Shown here one piece after another: positions 42,972-51,133 of a stretch of 64,000 nucleotides of DNA. Source of the stretch: Myxococcus xanthus (lineage in GTDB: Bacteria; Myxococcota; Myxococcia; Myxococcales; Myxococcaceae); assembly GCF_900106535.1 (NCBI RefSeq), contig NZ_FNOH01000004.1, positions 558,001 through 622,000 on the forward strand, read 5' to 3'. Position 1 is the stretch's first letter, and each line of letters opens with the position of its first letter. The notes under the pieces were generated by a model. That model made no database searches. It saw nothing but the letters and a program-made list of their open reading frames with translations, and had not been told where the DNA came from. A program made the position numbers and the translations under genes.

Positions 42972-44795
42972 ATGAATGACTCGCTAGAGACCCTCCTGGC
43001 CGATGGCATCATCGAAGCCATCATCGGCCAGTTGAAGACGGGCAAGGAGGCCGAGGTATGGCTGGTCCAGCATGCCGGCCAGGTGGTCGCGGCCAAGCTG
43101 TACAAGGAGCGCCACGAGCGCAACTTCCGCAACAACGCGGGCTACCGGGAAGGCCGCGAGGTGCGCAACTCGCGCACGCGCCGCGCCATGGAGAAGGGCA
43201 GCCGCTTCGGCCAGAACGCCGCCGAGGACGCCTGGAAGAGCGCGGAGTCGGACTCGCTCTACAAACTGCACGCCCAGGGGGTGCGCGTCCCCACCCCGGT
43301 GCTGTTCTACGAGGGCATCCTCCTCATGGAGGTGGTGCTGGATCCAGAGGGCCACCCCGCCCCGCGCATGGTGGAAGCCCCCCCCAGCACCCCCGAGGAC
43401 GCGCACGCCCTCTACGTGGACCTGCGAGCGCAGGTCATCAACATGCTGTGCGCCGACCTCATCCACGGCGACCTGTCCCCGTACAACATCCTCATGAGCT
43501 ATGCGGGGCCGGTCATCATCGACTTCCCGCAGACGGTGGCGGCTGCTCGCAACAACCGCGCGGAGTTCTATTTCCGGCGCGACCTGGACAACGTCCGCAA
43601 CTTCCTCGCGAGCACCGCGCCCTGGCTGCACAGCATCGCGAGCGACACGAGCGAAATCTGGAATGCCTACGTGCGCCGGGAGCTCACCCAGGACTTCGTG
43701 CCGTCGGGCAATTTCCGGGAGGGGCCTCGCCATCACGGTCGCGGAGGTCCTCGGAACCAGGGGTTCCAGCCCCAGGGTGACGAGCGCAGAGGCGGGTTCC
43801 GTCCGCCGCCGCCCGCACCGGTCGAGCAAGCCGCCGCCCCCCAGCGCGACATGACGCCCGAAGAGGCCGCCGAGGCCGAGCTCCGGGAACTGGAGGCGCT
43901 GGTGCTCAGGCAGGGTGGCGGTGAGCGTGGCAAGCCCGCGGTGGCGGCACCTCCGCCTCGGGGCGGGCGCAACCGGGGTTTTGGAGGAGGTCGGCCTCCG
44001 CCGAGGGGTGGAGGCAACGGCGCACGGCCGCCCCAGAGTGGGCAGCGGACGGGCGGCGGTGCGCCTGGGCGCCCAAGCGAGCCGCGTGCGAGTGGTGGCG
44101 TCCAGGGCGGCCCGCGCGCGAATGAGCCTCGTGGCTCGCTTGGCGGTCCGCGCACGAATGAGCCTCGTGGCTCGAATGGCGGTCCGCGCACGAATGAGCC
44201 TCGTGGCTCGAATGGCGGTCCGCGCGCGAATGAGCCTCGTGCGAACAGCAGGTTCCAGAACGGCCCCCGCCAGAATGACGCGCGTGCGCACGGCAGAGGC
44301 ATGGGCGGTTCCCAGCCGAATGAGCCACTCGCGAACAGCGCGCCCTCGAGCGGCCCCCGCCAGAACGAACAACGCAATGGCCGGCCTCCCCGCGCCAACC
44401 CGCGCGGTGGCAATCCAAGCGTGCCCGGCAATGAGCAGCGTGTGTTCGACAACGGCCGTCCACCACGGACCGAGCCTCGTGGCGACGCCTTCGCCTCACC
44501 GACGAACTCGAGGGGTCCTCGCGGTGGAGGGGCTCGCTCCGACCGGAACGACCGGCGCGGCAATGGCAGGCCCGAGCCTGTCGTCGAGACTCGGTCCATA
44601 CCAGGCGCTCCCGCGCAGAACACCGTCCGGGAATCCCGTCCGGGCAATGGCGGCAACGAGGGTGGGCCTCGACAGCCGCGCCAGTCCCAGGGCCGCGGAG
44701 GTCCGCGTTCACCGCGGACTGGCGGGCCCCAGGTCTCCTACGTGGCCCGCCCGGCCTCATCGTCCGACCCAGGCTCGCACGAAGCGGGTTCCTGA
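42972..44795 (+). CDS. RIO-family protein kinase with long disordered RG-rich tail
   Basis: 607 residues. Residues ~1-220 are a RIO1-type kinase: GKEAEVW near 24 (nucleotide loop), likely ATP-anchoring Lys42 in VAAKLYKE, catalytic loop LIHGDLSPYNIL (Asp167, Asn172) and metal Asp184 in IIDFPQ. RIO kinases act in ribosome maturation in eukaryotes and archaea; bacterial roles are little known. Residues ~240-607 are low complexity, rich in Gly, Pro, Arg and Asn, with RGG/GPR motifs as in RNA-binding tails, and include four 12-residue repeats. The start at MNDSLE is set by the domain border; no good Shine-Dalgarno. Confidence 0.87.
   Translation: MNDSLETLLADGIIEAIIGQLKTGKEAEVWLVQHAGQVVAAKLYKERHERNFRNNAGYREGREVRNSRTRRAMEKGSRFGQNAAEDAWKSAESDSLYKLHAQGVRVPTPVLFYEGILLMEVVLDPEGHPAPRMVEAPPSTPEDAHALYVDLRAQVINMLCADLIHGDLSPYNILMSYAGPVIIDFPQTVAAARNNRAEFYFRRDLDNVRNFLASTAPWLHSIASDTSEIWNAYVRRELTQDFVPSGNFREGPRHHGRGGPRNQGFQPQGDERRGGFRPPPPAPVEQAAAPQRDMTPEEAAEAELRELEALVLRQGGGERGKPAVAAPPPRGGRNRGFGGGRPPPRGGGNGARPPQSGQRTGGGAPGRPSEPRASGGVQGGPRANEPRGSLGGPRTNEPRGSNGGPRTNEPRGSNGGPRANEPRANSRFQNGPRQNDARAHGRGMGGSQPNEPLANSAPSSGPRQNEQRNGRPPRANPRGGNPSVPGNEQRVFDNGRPPRTEPRGDAFASPTNSRGPRGGGARSDRNDRRGNGRPEPVVETRSIPGAPAQNTVRESRPGNGGNEGGPRQPRQSQGRGGPRSPRTGGPQVSYVARPASSSDPGSHEAGS
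44106..44249 (+). repeat. Four tandem 36-bp repeats inside the RIO kinase gene
   Basis: Units start at 44106, 44142, 44178 and 44214 and encode GGPRxNEPRGSx; the fourth ends in ANS. Units 2 and 3 encode identical peptides. In-frame repeats of this kind can change in number without breaking the gene. Confidence 0.9.
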
Positions 44796-44806
44796 GCCGT
44801 CATTCG

Positions 44807-44833
44807 GGGCTCCCGGAGCGAACTCCGGGGCCC
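44807..44833. terminator. Hairpin after the RIO kinase gene
   Basis: CCCGGAG (44812-44818) and CTCCGGG (44823-44829) flank a CGAA loop, extended by GGGC (44807-44810) with GCCC (44830-44833). No T-tract. First of two hairpins between convergent genes. Confidence 0.55.
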
Positions 44834-44854
44834 GACTTCGATGACCTCGTGCAT

Positions 44855-44880
44855 GGCACCGGCGGGACAATGCCGGTGCC
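44855..44880. terminator. Second hairpin between the RIO kinase and dehydrogenase genes
   Basis: GGCACCGGC (44855-44863) pairs exactly with GCCGGTGCC (44872-44880), 8-base loop. No T-tract on either strand; it may serve the dehydrogenase gene coming from the other side. Confidence 0.5.
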
Positions 44881-44928
44881 CGGACGAAGCGGCGTCAGGG
44901 ATGCGCGCGTCTGGCGATGGGGACTGCC

Positions 44929-45942
44929 TCACCCCACCCGGACGACCACCTTCCCGAAGTGCGCCCCTCTCTTGAGGTGCTCGAAAGCAGCGCGTGCCTC
45001 GGAGAACTCGAAGACGCGGTCCACCACCGGGCGAACGGTGTGCAACGCGAAGGCCCGGTTGAGCGCGTCGAAGCTCTGCCGGTGGCCCACGAAGATGCCC
45101 TGCACCCGCAGGTTCTGCATGAGGATGGGCGTCAGCGGCACCGTCCCCGCACCACCGCTGAGCACGCCAATCACAGACACCGTGCCGCCGGGCCGGACCG
45201 CGCGCAGCGACTTCTCGAAGGTCCCCGCCCCACCCACTTCCACCACGTGGTCCACGCCCACGCCTCCCGTCAGCGCGCGCGCCGCCTTGTCCCAGTCCGG
45301 CGTCGTCCCGTAGTTGATGCCTTCATGCGCGCCGAGCGTCCGGGCTCGCGCCAGCTTGGCGTCACTGCTGGAGGTGATGATGATTCGCGCGCCCAGCAGC
45401 CTGGCAATCTGCAACGCGAAGATGGACACGCCACCGGTGCCCTGAAGCAAGACGGTGTCCCCCGCCTTGAGTGCCCCATGGGTGACCAGCGCGCTCCACG
45501 CCGTCACGGCCGCGCACGGCAGCGTCGCAGCCTCTTCATCGGAGAGATAGGCGGGCGTAGGCACCGCGCCGTCCTCGTGCAACAGCACCGTGTCCGCGAG
45601 GGCACCGTCCAACGGTCCTCCCAGCGTGCTCACCTGCGCCGCCCGCGTGGGCTCTCCGGCGCTCCAGGCCTGGGAAAAGAGGCTCATCACCCGGTCACCA
45701 GGCTTCACCCGCGTCACACCCGGGCCTACCGCATCCACGACGCCCGCCGCGTCCGAGTTGGGAATGAGTGGCAGCTTCTGCCGGGGGTTGTAACGACCCT
45801 CCACCATCATCAAGTCACGGGAGTTGAGGCTCGTGGCCTTCACGCGCACCCGCACCTGCATGGGGCCTGGAGTCGGGTCCGGCCGCTCGACCTGCACCAG
45901 CTTGTCCAACCCAAACCCTGCTTGGATTTCATAGGCTCTCAT
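44929..45942 (-). CDS. Medium-chain dehydrogenase, quinone oxidoreductase-like
   Basis: 337 residues. TSLNSRDLMMVEGRY and PLIPNSDAAGVVDAVGPGV are typical of the MDR superfamily, and VLLQGTGGVSIFALQIARLLGA is the NAD(P)-binding Rossmann loop. The zinc ligands of true alcohol dehydrogenases are missing (SRD replaces the usual C-GxD context), so it is a zinc-free enzyme acting on quinones or enones. Substrate unknown. Start at MRAYEIQ; a TTG further upstream is less likely. Divergent from the cytochrome gene. Confidence 0.87.
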   Translation of the reverse strand: MRAYEIQAGFGLDKLVQVERPDPTPGPMQVRVRVKATSLNSRDLMMVEGRYNPRQKLPLIPNSDAAGVVDAVGPGVTRVKPGDRVMSLFSQAWSAGEPTRAAQVSTLGGPLDGALADTVLLHEDGAVPTPAYLSDEEAATLPCAAVTAWSALVTHGALKAGDTVLLQGTGGVSIFALQIARLLGARIIITSSSDAKLARARTLGAHEGINYGTTPDWDKAARALTGGVGVDHVVEVGGAGTFEKSLRAVRPGGTVSVIGVLSGGAGTVPLTPILMQNLRVQGIFVGHRQSFDALNRAFALHTVRPVVDRVFEFSEARAAFEHLKRGAHFGKVVVRVG

Positions 45943-45983
45943 AGGTGAGGCGTTGTATCGCGCCCCTCCCAATCACGCCTACA

Positions 45984-47000
45984 GTGCGGGCCACCGTGTC
46001 CGTGCTCGTCCTCTTCACCTGTTCGCTGCTGGCCACAGCCCCCACGTCGCGTTTTCCCAAAGGCACCGCGCGCATGGACGTGGGACCCGCGCCGCATGGC
46101 CTGCCGGACTGGAATGTCCAGCGCTGCGCGGAATGCCACGCCGTCCAGGTGGATTCCTGGCGACACAGCGGGCACGCCACGGCCCGCACGGATGACGTCT
46201 TCCAGGTCGCGTTGACCGAGGACCGGCCCGGCTGGTGTGTGCAATGTCACGCGCCGCTCGCCCGGAACCTGGAGCGGGGCCCGCTTCCCAAGGACAGTCC
46301 TCCCGAGGAGCACGGTGTCACCTGCGCCGGCTGCCATGCACCCACGGGGAACGAAGGACAGGCGCCTGGAATGCCCTGTGCGGGCTGTCACCAGTTCGGC
46401 TTCCCCGTGCTGACGAGCGCGGGCCAGCGGGTGCGGCTGTCCCCCACGCAGCTTCAACAGGACACGGTGGGAGAGTGGCGCCGCTGGCAGACCCAGAGCG
46501 GTGACACGCGCCATTGCACGTCCTGCCACATGCCCCAGGGAGACCACGGCTTCGGAGGCACGCGACGCACCGAGTCCCTCAAGGCCGCGCTCCGGGTCGT
46601 ACAGGCGAGCGCATTTCTCCGCATCTCCACGCGCGAGGTGGGCCATGCCTTTCCCTCGGGTGACGTCATGCGCTGGGTGAGCGTGGAAGTCTCCGAGGGC
46701 CCCCTCTTCGAAACCTCCCGCACCGTGGCCACGTTCGGCCGCAGCCTGGAGGTCCGGGAGTGGCCCCACGAGCCCCTGCCCCACCTGGGCGCGGTGAAGG
46801 ACACGCGCTTGCTGCCCGGAGAGACACGCCAGGTGCTGCTCCCCAAGGGGGCACGCTACGCGCGCGTCGTCTACCACCTCGTGTCCCGCGAGCAGGAAGA
46901 CTCCGGGCTCTACCCGCCGGGCCTGTCCCAGCTCGTGCTCTGGGCCGAGCCCCTTCAACCTTTTCCGTCGTCACACACCCCGAAGGAACGCACGCCATGA
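45984..47000 (+). CDS. Exported five-heme c-type cytochrome
   Basis: About 338 residues. The N-terminus is a signal peptide (SVLVLFTCSLLA). Five CxxCH heme sites follow: CAECH, CVQCH, CAGCH, CAGCH and CTSCH, all in the first ~190 residues. The last ~130 residues have no heme site. The order resembles cytochrome c-554/NapC-like multiheme electron carriers, but I cannot name the partner. The start is uncertain: a GTG at 45945 would leave only two bases to the divergent gene, so the GTG at 45984 is used, with another at 45993 possible. Its stop overlaps the next ATG (ATGA), so the two products are probably made together. Confidence 0.82.
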   Translation: MRATVSVLVLFTCSLLATAPTSRFPKGTARMDVGPAPHGLPDWNVQRCAECHAVQVDSWRHSGHATARTDDVFQVALTEDRPGWCVQCHAPLARNLERGPLPKDSPPEEHGVTCAGCHAPTGNEGQAPGMPCAGCHQFGFPVLTSAGQRVRLSPTQLQQDTVGEWRRWQTQSGDTRHCTSCHMPQGDHGFGGTRRTESLKAALRVVQASAFLRISTREVGHAFPSGDVMRWVSVEVSEGPLFETSRTVATFGRSLEVREWPHEPLPHLGAVKDTRLLPGETRQVLLPKGARYARVVYHLVSREQEDSGLYPPGLSQLVLWAEPLQPFPSSHTPKERTP

Positions 47001-48523
47001 TTCTCCTGTCGCTCCTCCTCGCCGCGACGCCGCCTGTCATGCTCGAACCCAATGCGGGCTCGGCGAACCGGCTGCATCCCCGCCGTGTGACGGCCTCCTC
47101 CTTCCTGGAGAACGGCTGGAACAAGCACGCCCAGAATTATCTGCCGCTCTACATCGCGGATGACGACCCGGCCACCGCCTGGGTGGAAGGCGCCAAAGGC
47201 CGCGGCGAGGGCGAGGCCATTGAATGGTGGGGACCGGAGCTGTCGCGCGCGAAGACGTACCGCCTGTTCCTTCGCAATGGCTTCCAGAAGTCCGAAAAGC
47301 TCTTCCGCGCCAACGCTCGGCCTCGCAAGGTGAAGCTGGAGCCGCTGGTCCAGGGAGAGACGGGCCCCCAGACGACGGGCACCGCGCTGGAGATGGAGCT
47401 GAAGGACGTCCTCGGCTGGCAGGAAGTCCGCCTGCCCGTCCCGAACAAGGTCCACGGCGTGCGGCTCACGCTCGTCTCCACCTATCCCGGGACGTCCTAC
47501 GACGACACCTGTCTCAGTGACTTCCGCGTGTACGTGGAGGGGGAAGACCCCTACAAGCCGGAGGCGGAGGCCGCGGCCTTCGAGCAGGTCCGCGCCTTCG
47601 CGCTCGAGCGAAAGCAGGCCGCCGCCCGCAGCGGTAGCGCCGCCAAGATGGAGTGGGCGCCCCGCTACGAGGTGGAGAAGCTGCTCACGCTGGAGCGCTC
47701 CTACGAGGAGGGTGAGCCTCCTCGGGGAAATACCTACGCCGTCGGACTGTTCTCCACGGTTCCGGTGAAGGACAGCTACAAGTCGGCGCTGGACCGCGCG
47801 AAGAAGGTGGCCGAGCTCTTCGACCGCGCGAGCCTCGACTACGAGGGCCAGGACTCCGAGGCGCGCGCGAAGTGGACACGCGTCAAGCCGGCGCAGCCCA
47901 AGGCCCAGACGACCTCGGCGCGCACGGCCCTGTCCGCAATGGAGAGCGACGGCATCGTGCGCATCGCGGGGCTGCTCCACCTGGGAGACGCGTCCTTCTT
48001 CGAGGCGGATGCCAGCCAGGCGCAGATGCTGGCGAGCATCGAGAAGCTGGACAAGAAGGAGGCCCAGCAGACCAAGGCCTGCATCAGCAAGTGCGAGAAG
48101 CGCCGCGCGGGGACCCGCGAGGACAGCTACGATTGCTCCTGCGCGGACGAGTGCATGGGCTGCGACGACCCCAACCTCCCCGCGTCGGAGAAGCTCAAGC
48201 ACCAGGTCACTGGCGGCGACTTCCTCCTGGGCTCACTCGCCCGCCCCACGGCATTCCTGCGTGGCAAGTCCGAGCTCTCCGGGAGCCGTGAGTCCTGGTA
48301 CGCCTTCCGTCAGACGCTCGTCACCTACGCGGGCGAGAAAGCAGATGTCGTGCTCACGAACGACCACACAGACATGATGATGGAGGGCACCGTCGCCCTG
48401 CGCATCCATGTCATCGACTGGGGCGAGTCGAACGGCAAGGCGAGCCCGACCACCATCACCAGCTTCCTCGTCTCCGAGACCCGGGTCCAGGTGCTGCGCT
48501 ACCGCCCGGCGCCTCGGGCCTGA
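46997..48523 (+). CDS. Secreted protein with NADase-type glycan-binding-like domain
   Basis: 508 residues, made with the multiheme cytochrome (four-base overlap, AAGGA nine bases before the ATG). It starts with a short signal-like segment (ILLSLLLAATPP). Residues ~30-150 (ASSFLENGWNKHAQNY, DDDPATAWVEGAKGRGEGEAIE) resemble the discoidin-like domain named NADase-type glycan-binding domain. A later Cys cluster (CISKCEKR, CSCADECMGC) around residues 360-395 may bind metal or form disulfides. The second half is otherwise unrecognised. It likely works at the cell surface; how it relates to the cytochrome is unknown. Confidence 0.65.
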   Translation: MILLSLLLAATPPVMLEPNAGSANRLHPRRVTASSFLENGWNKHAQNYLPLYIADDDPATAWVEGAKGRGEGEAIEWWGPELSRAKTYRLFLRNGFQKSEKLFRANARPRKVKLEPLVQGETGPQTTGTALEMELKDVLGWQEVRLPVPNKVHGVRLTLVSTYPGTSYDDTCLSDFRVYVEGEDPYKPEAEAAAFEQVRAFALERKQAAARSGSAAKMEWAPRYEVEKLLTLERSYEEGEPPRGNTYAVGLFSTVPVKDSYKSALDRAKKVAELFDRASLDYEGQDSEARAKWTRVKPAQPKAQTTSARTALSAMESDGIVRIAGLLHLGDASFFEADASQAQMLASIEKLDKKEAQQTKACISKCEKRRAGTREDSYDCSCADECMGCDDPNLPASEKLKHQVTGGDFLLGSLARPTAFLRGKSELSGSRESWYAFRQTLVTYAGEKADVVLTNDHTDMMMEGTVALRIHVIDWGESNGKASPTTITSFLVSETRVQVLRYRPAPRA

Positions 48524-48541
48524 GCCGCTTCAGCGTATCGA

Positions 48542-48586
48542 CGCACACGGCGGACCCGACAACCCTGTCCGGGTCTGCCGTGTGCG
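48542..48586. terminator. Hairpin between convergent genes
   Basis: CGCACACGGC (48542-48551) pairs with GCCGTGTGCG (48577-48586), and GACCCG (48553-48558) with CGGGTC (48570-48575), joined by a G-T wobble. A 17-bp stem, no T-tract. Confidence 0.6.
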
Positions 48587-48601
48587 CTTCAGCCGCCGTG
48601 C

Positions 48602-49228
48602 TCAGGGCTGCTTCTGGAGCTGCACCGTCAGCGACGTCATGCCGCCAGAAGCACCGATCGTGACGGTGCCCGCGGCGAAGTGCTGCTCGGTGAAGCGCAT
48701 GCCCAGGACATCAGTGATGGTGTCGTCGGACGCCAGGTCCTCGTCCCAGAGGCGGAAGGCCCACTGCTCCGCCATCAACTGGCTTGCTCGCGCCGTACAC
48801 CCGGCCGTGGTCCACGCTGGCGTGTAGCTCTGCACCACGTCCGAGATGAACACGGACGTGCCTCCCGGACAGGCCATCTCGACGAACACGTCCGGCGGTG
48901 AGCTGTCGGCGTCCCACGCCGAGCCATTGTTGCTGGTGGCAATCTGGGCGGAGACGGGCTGGACGCGCCAGACTCCCTCCGGGTCCACGCCGCAGGTCTG
49001 GTCCGCCTTGCACACCTGCGCGGTGCCACACGCCCGACACGTGGCCCCTGCCTTGCCGCACGCGGAGGTCGACGTCCCCGTCTGACAGACATTGTTGAAG
49101 CAGCAGCCCGCGCAGTTCGAGGCATCACACTGCACCTTCTGCGGCGTGCCGTCAGGGTTGTCGTCATCGCCACCACAGCCAACGAAGGTGGACAGGGCCA
49201 GCGCCACGACCATCGCAATCCGGAACAT
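48602..49228 (-). CDS. Cys-rich lipoprotein with C2-like domain
   Basis: 208 residues. Signal peptide with a near-lipobox FVGC. Residues ~30-75 are a Cys-rich segment (CDASNCAGCCFNNVC, CRACGTAQVC), a pattern common in myxobacterial exported proteins. From ~80 on, VWRVQPVSAQIATSNNGSAWD, PPDVFVEM and RLWDEDLASDDTITDV fit a C2 domain, with the Asp residues that bind calcium. It would be anchored at the cell envelope. Function unknown. Start set by the signal peptide. Confidence 0.7.
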   Translation of the reverse strand: MFRIAMVVALALSTFVGCGGDDDNPDGTPQKVQCDASNCAGCCFNNVCQTGTSTSACGKAGATCRACGTAQVCKADQTCGVDPEGVWRVQPVSAQIATSNNGSAWDADSSPPDVFVEMACPGGTSVFISDVVQSYTPAWTTAGCTARASQLMAEQWAFRLWDEDLASDDTITDVLGMRFTEQHFAAGTVTIGASGGMTSLTVQLQKQP

Positions 49229-49299
49229 GTTCTCTCGCTTGGGAATCGAGTGAATGTGCAGCTCGACGCGAAAGATGTTCCGGAGCGGGCGGCGTGTAT

Positions 49300-49773
49300 C
49301 TACCCCCTGGGTGGTAGGCGGGCCACGGCCTGCCGAGGCGTGAGGATGGCGAAAGACAGGCCCGCACGGTCCGCCATGGAGAGCACCCGCTTGTCCTTGC
49401 TCACCAGCCACGCCGCTCCGGCTCGCGCGGCCAGGCTCAGGAACTTCTGGTCGTCCCGGTCCCGGCAGCGGGGCAATGACGGCGTGGGCACGGACTCGGC
49501 GGACGGCGCCATGTGGACCTGGGCCCGGTAGCGCTCGAACGCAGCGGTCCGATGGGGCGCCCCCAGGCCGGGTTGAAAGTTGCGCGAGGCCAGCACGTAG
49601 CCCAGCTCCGCCAGCGTGTCCGCGTCCGTCCAGGCCGTCAGCGTCCTCGCCGCCAGGGCCTCGGCCAGCGGGCGTGTGTAGGGGTCATCGAACACGAAGA
49701 GGTCCAGGACCACGTTGGTATCCAGGACCACCGGCAGCGGTGTGAAGGGCATCAGGTGTTCCAATCCGGCCAT
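49300..49773 (-). CDS. PIN-domain protein (COG1569 type)
   Basis: 157 residues. VVLDTNVVLDLFVFDD near residue 17 gives the first acidic residue, with DRDDQKFLSLA near residue 113 and WLVSKDKRVL as the closing motif of a PIN ribonuclease fold. COG1569 members are called putative toxin-antitoxin PIN proteins; no antitoxin-like partner gene is visible next to it, so a solitary nuclease or housekeeping role is possible. AGGAGG five bases before the second of two ATGs sets the start. Confidence 0.85.
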   Translation of the reverse strand: MAGLEHLMPFTPLPVVLDTNVVLDLFVFDDPYTRPLAEALAARTLTAWTDADTLAELGYVLASRNFQPGLGAPHRTAAFERYRAQVHMAPSAESVPTPSLPRCRDRDDQKFLSLAARAGAAWLVSKDKRVLSMADRAGLSFAILTPRQAVARLPPRG

Positions 49774-49858
49774 CATGCCCTCCTGGCGGGCGGGAATCAC
49801 GGTGCCTGCCCCGTGAGGCCCTTTCCCACGAGGCCTCGCGACGTGGTACCCCCAAGCC

Positions 49859-51115
49859 GTGAGCGACACCTTCGACAATCTGGGCCTCTCGCGGGAGACG
49901 CTGGGCGCCCTGCGCCGCGCGCGTTTCACGCAGCCCACGCCCATCCAGCAGCAGGCCATCCCTCCAGCGCTCGCCGGGAGGGATGTCATCGGCTGCGCGG
50001 CCACCGGAACGGGCAAGACGGCCGCGTATGTCCTCCCCCTGGTGGAACGGCTCGCGGGGAAGAAGGGCACGCTCGCGCTGGTGCTGGCCCCCACGCGTGA
50101 GCTGGTCCAGCAAATCGCGGAGCCGGTGCGCTTCTTCGCGGAACCCCGCCGCCTCACGCACGCCACCGTCATTGGCGGTGAGGACATGGGCGCGCAGGTC
50201 AACGCCCTGAAGACGCTGCCTTCCTTCGTCATCGCCACGCCCGGGCGGCTGGTGGACCTGATGGAGAACACCGCCATCCGCTTCCCACACCTGGAAGCGC
50301 TCGTGCTGGATGAAGCGGACCGGATGCTCGACATGGGCTTCCTGCCGCAGCTCGAACGCATCGTCGCCCACCTGCCTCGCCGCCGGCAGACGCTGCTGTT
50401 CTCCGCGACGCTCGGGCCCGACGTCACCCGCTTCGCCAAGAGCCGGCTGTACAAGCCCGTGCGCCTGGAGGTCACCCGCAGCGGCACGCCCGCCGAGCGC
50501 GCCGAGCAACGGCTGTACTTCCTCCGTCCCGAGGAGAAGACGCCGCTGCTGCTCACCCTGCTGGCCCAGGACTCGGCGACGGCGCTGGTGTTCACCCGGG
50601 CGAAGGAGCGCGTGGACAAGGTCCAGCGGGCGCTCCAGCGCGCGGGACACCGGACCGCGGTGTTGCACGCGGACCGCACGCAGAACCAGCGCAAGCAGGC
50701 CATGGAGGGCTTCCGGAACGGCACCTACCGCTGCCTCGTGGCCACCGACATCGCGGCGCGTGGGCTCGACGTGGAGGACGTGGGCCACGTCATCAACTAC
50801 GACCTGCCCCATGCAGCCGAGGACTACGTGCACCGCATCGGCCGCACGGCCCGAGCCGCCGCCAGCGGTGTCGCGTCGACCTTCGCCACCACGCGCGAGG
50901 GGCAGGTCATCACGCGCATCGAGCACCTGATGCGCTCGGAGATTCCCCGCGTCCAGGTGCCGCGCGAGGACCCCGTCTTCAAGGAGGCGTGGGAGGCCTT
51001 CCTCGCCGCGCAGAAGGACCCGGGTCCTCCGCAGAAGGACCACGGGCAGTCGAAGCGCGCGCCGGACCTGGCACCGGGACGGCACGCGCGCTCGCACGGA
51101 AAGCGCCGCTCGTAG
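49859..51115 (+). CDS. DEAD-box RNA helicase, RhlE-like
   Basis: 418 residues. All helicase motifs are present: Q motif (FTQPTPIQQQAIP), I ATGTGKT, Ia PTRELV, Ib TPGRLVDL, II DEAD, III SAT, V ATDIAARGLD, VI HRIGRTARA. A short basic tail (KRAPDLAPGRHARSHGKRRS) follows, as in RhlE proteins. It would unwind RNA in ribosome assembly or RNA decay. GTG start; the family N-terminus begins immediately. Divergent from the PIN gene by 85 bases. Confidence 0.95.
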   Translation: MSDTFDNLGLSRETLGALRRARFTQPTPIQQQAIPPALAGRDVIGCAATGTGKTAAYVLPLVERLAGKKGTLALVLAPTRELVQQIAEPVRFFAEPRRLTHATVIGGEDMGAQVNALKTLPSFVIATPGRLVDLMENTAIRFPHLEALVLDEADRMLDMGFLPQLERIVAHLPRRRQTLLFSATLGPDVTRFAKSRLYKPVRLEVTRSGTPAERAEQRLYFLRPEEKTPLLLTLLAQDSATALVFTRAKERVDKVQRALQRAGHRTAVLHADRTQNQRKQAMEGFRNGTYRCLVATDIAARGLDVEDVGHVINYDLPHAAEDYVHRIGRTARAAASGVASTFATTREGQVITRIEHLMRSEIPRVQVPREDPVFKEAWEAFLAAQKDPGPPQKDHGQSKRAPDLAPGRHARSHGKRRS

Positions 51116-51133
51116 GCGGGGGGCGGCCCTGCG

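Noticed and set aside
49300-49773. PIN protein as toxin of a toxin-antitoxin pair
   Set aside because: No small antitoxin-like ORF lies directly upstream or downstream; the flanking genes are a lipoprotein and a divergent helicase.
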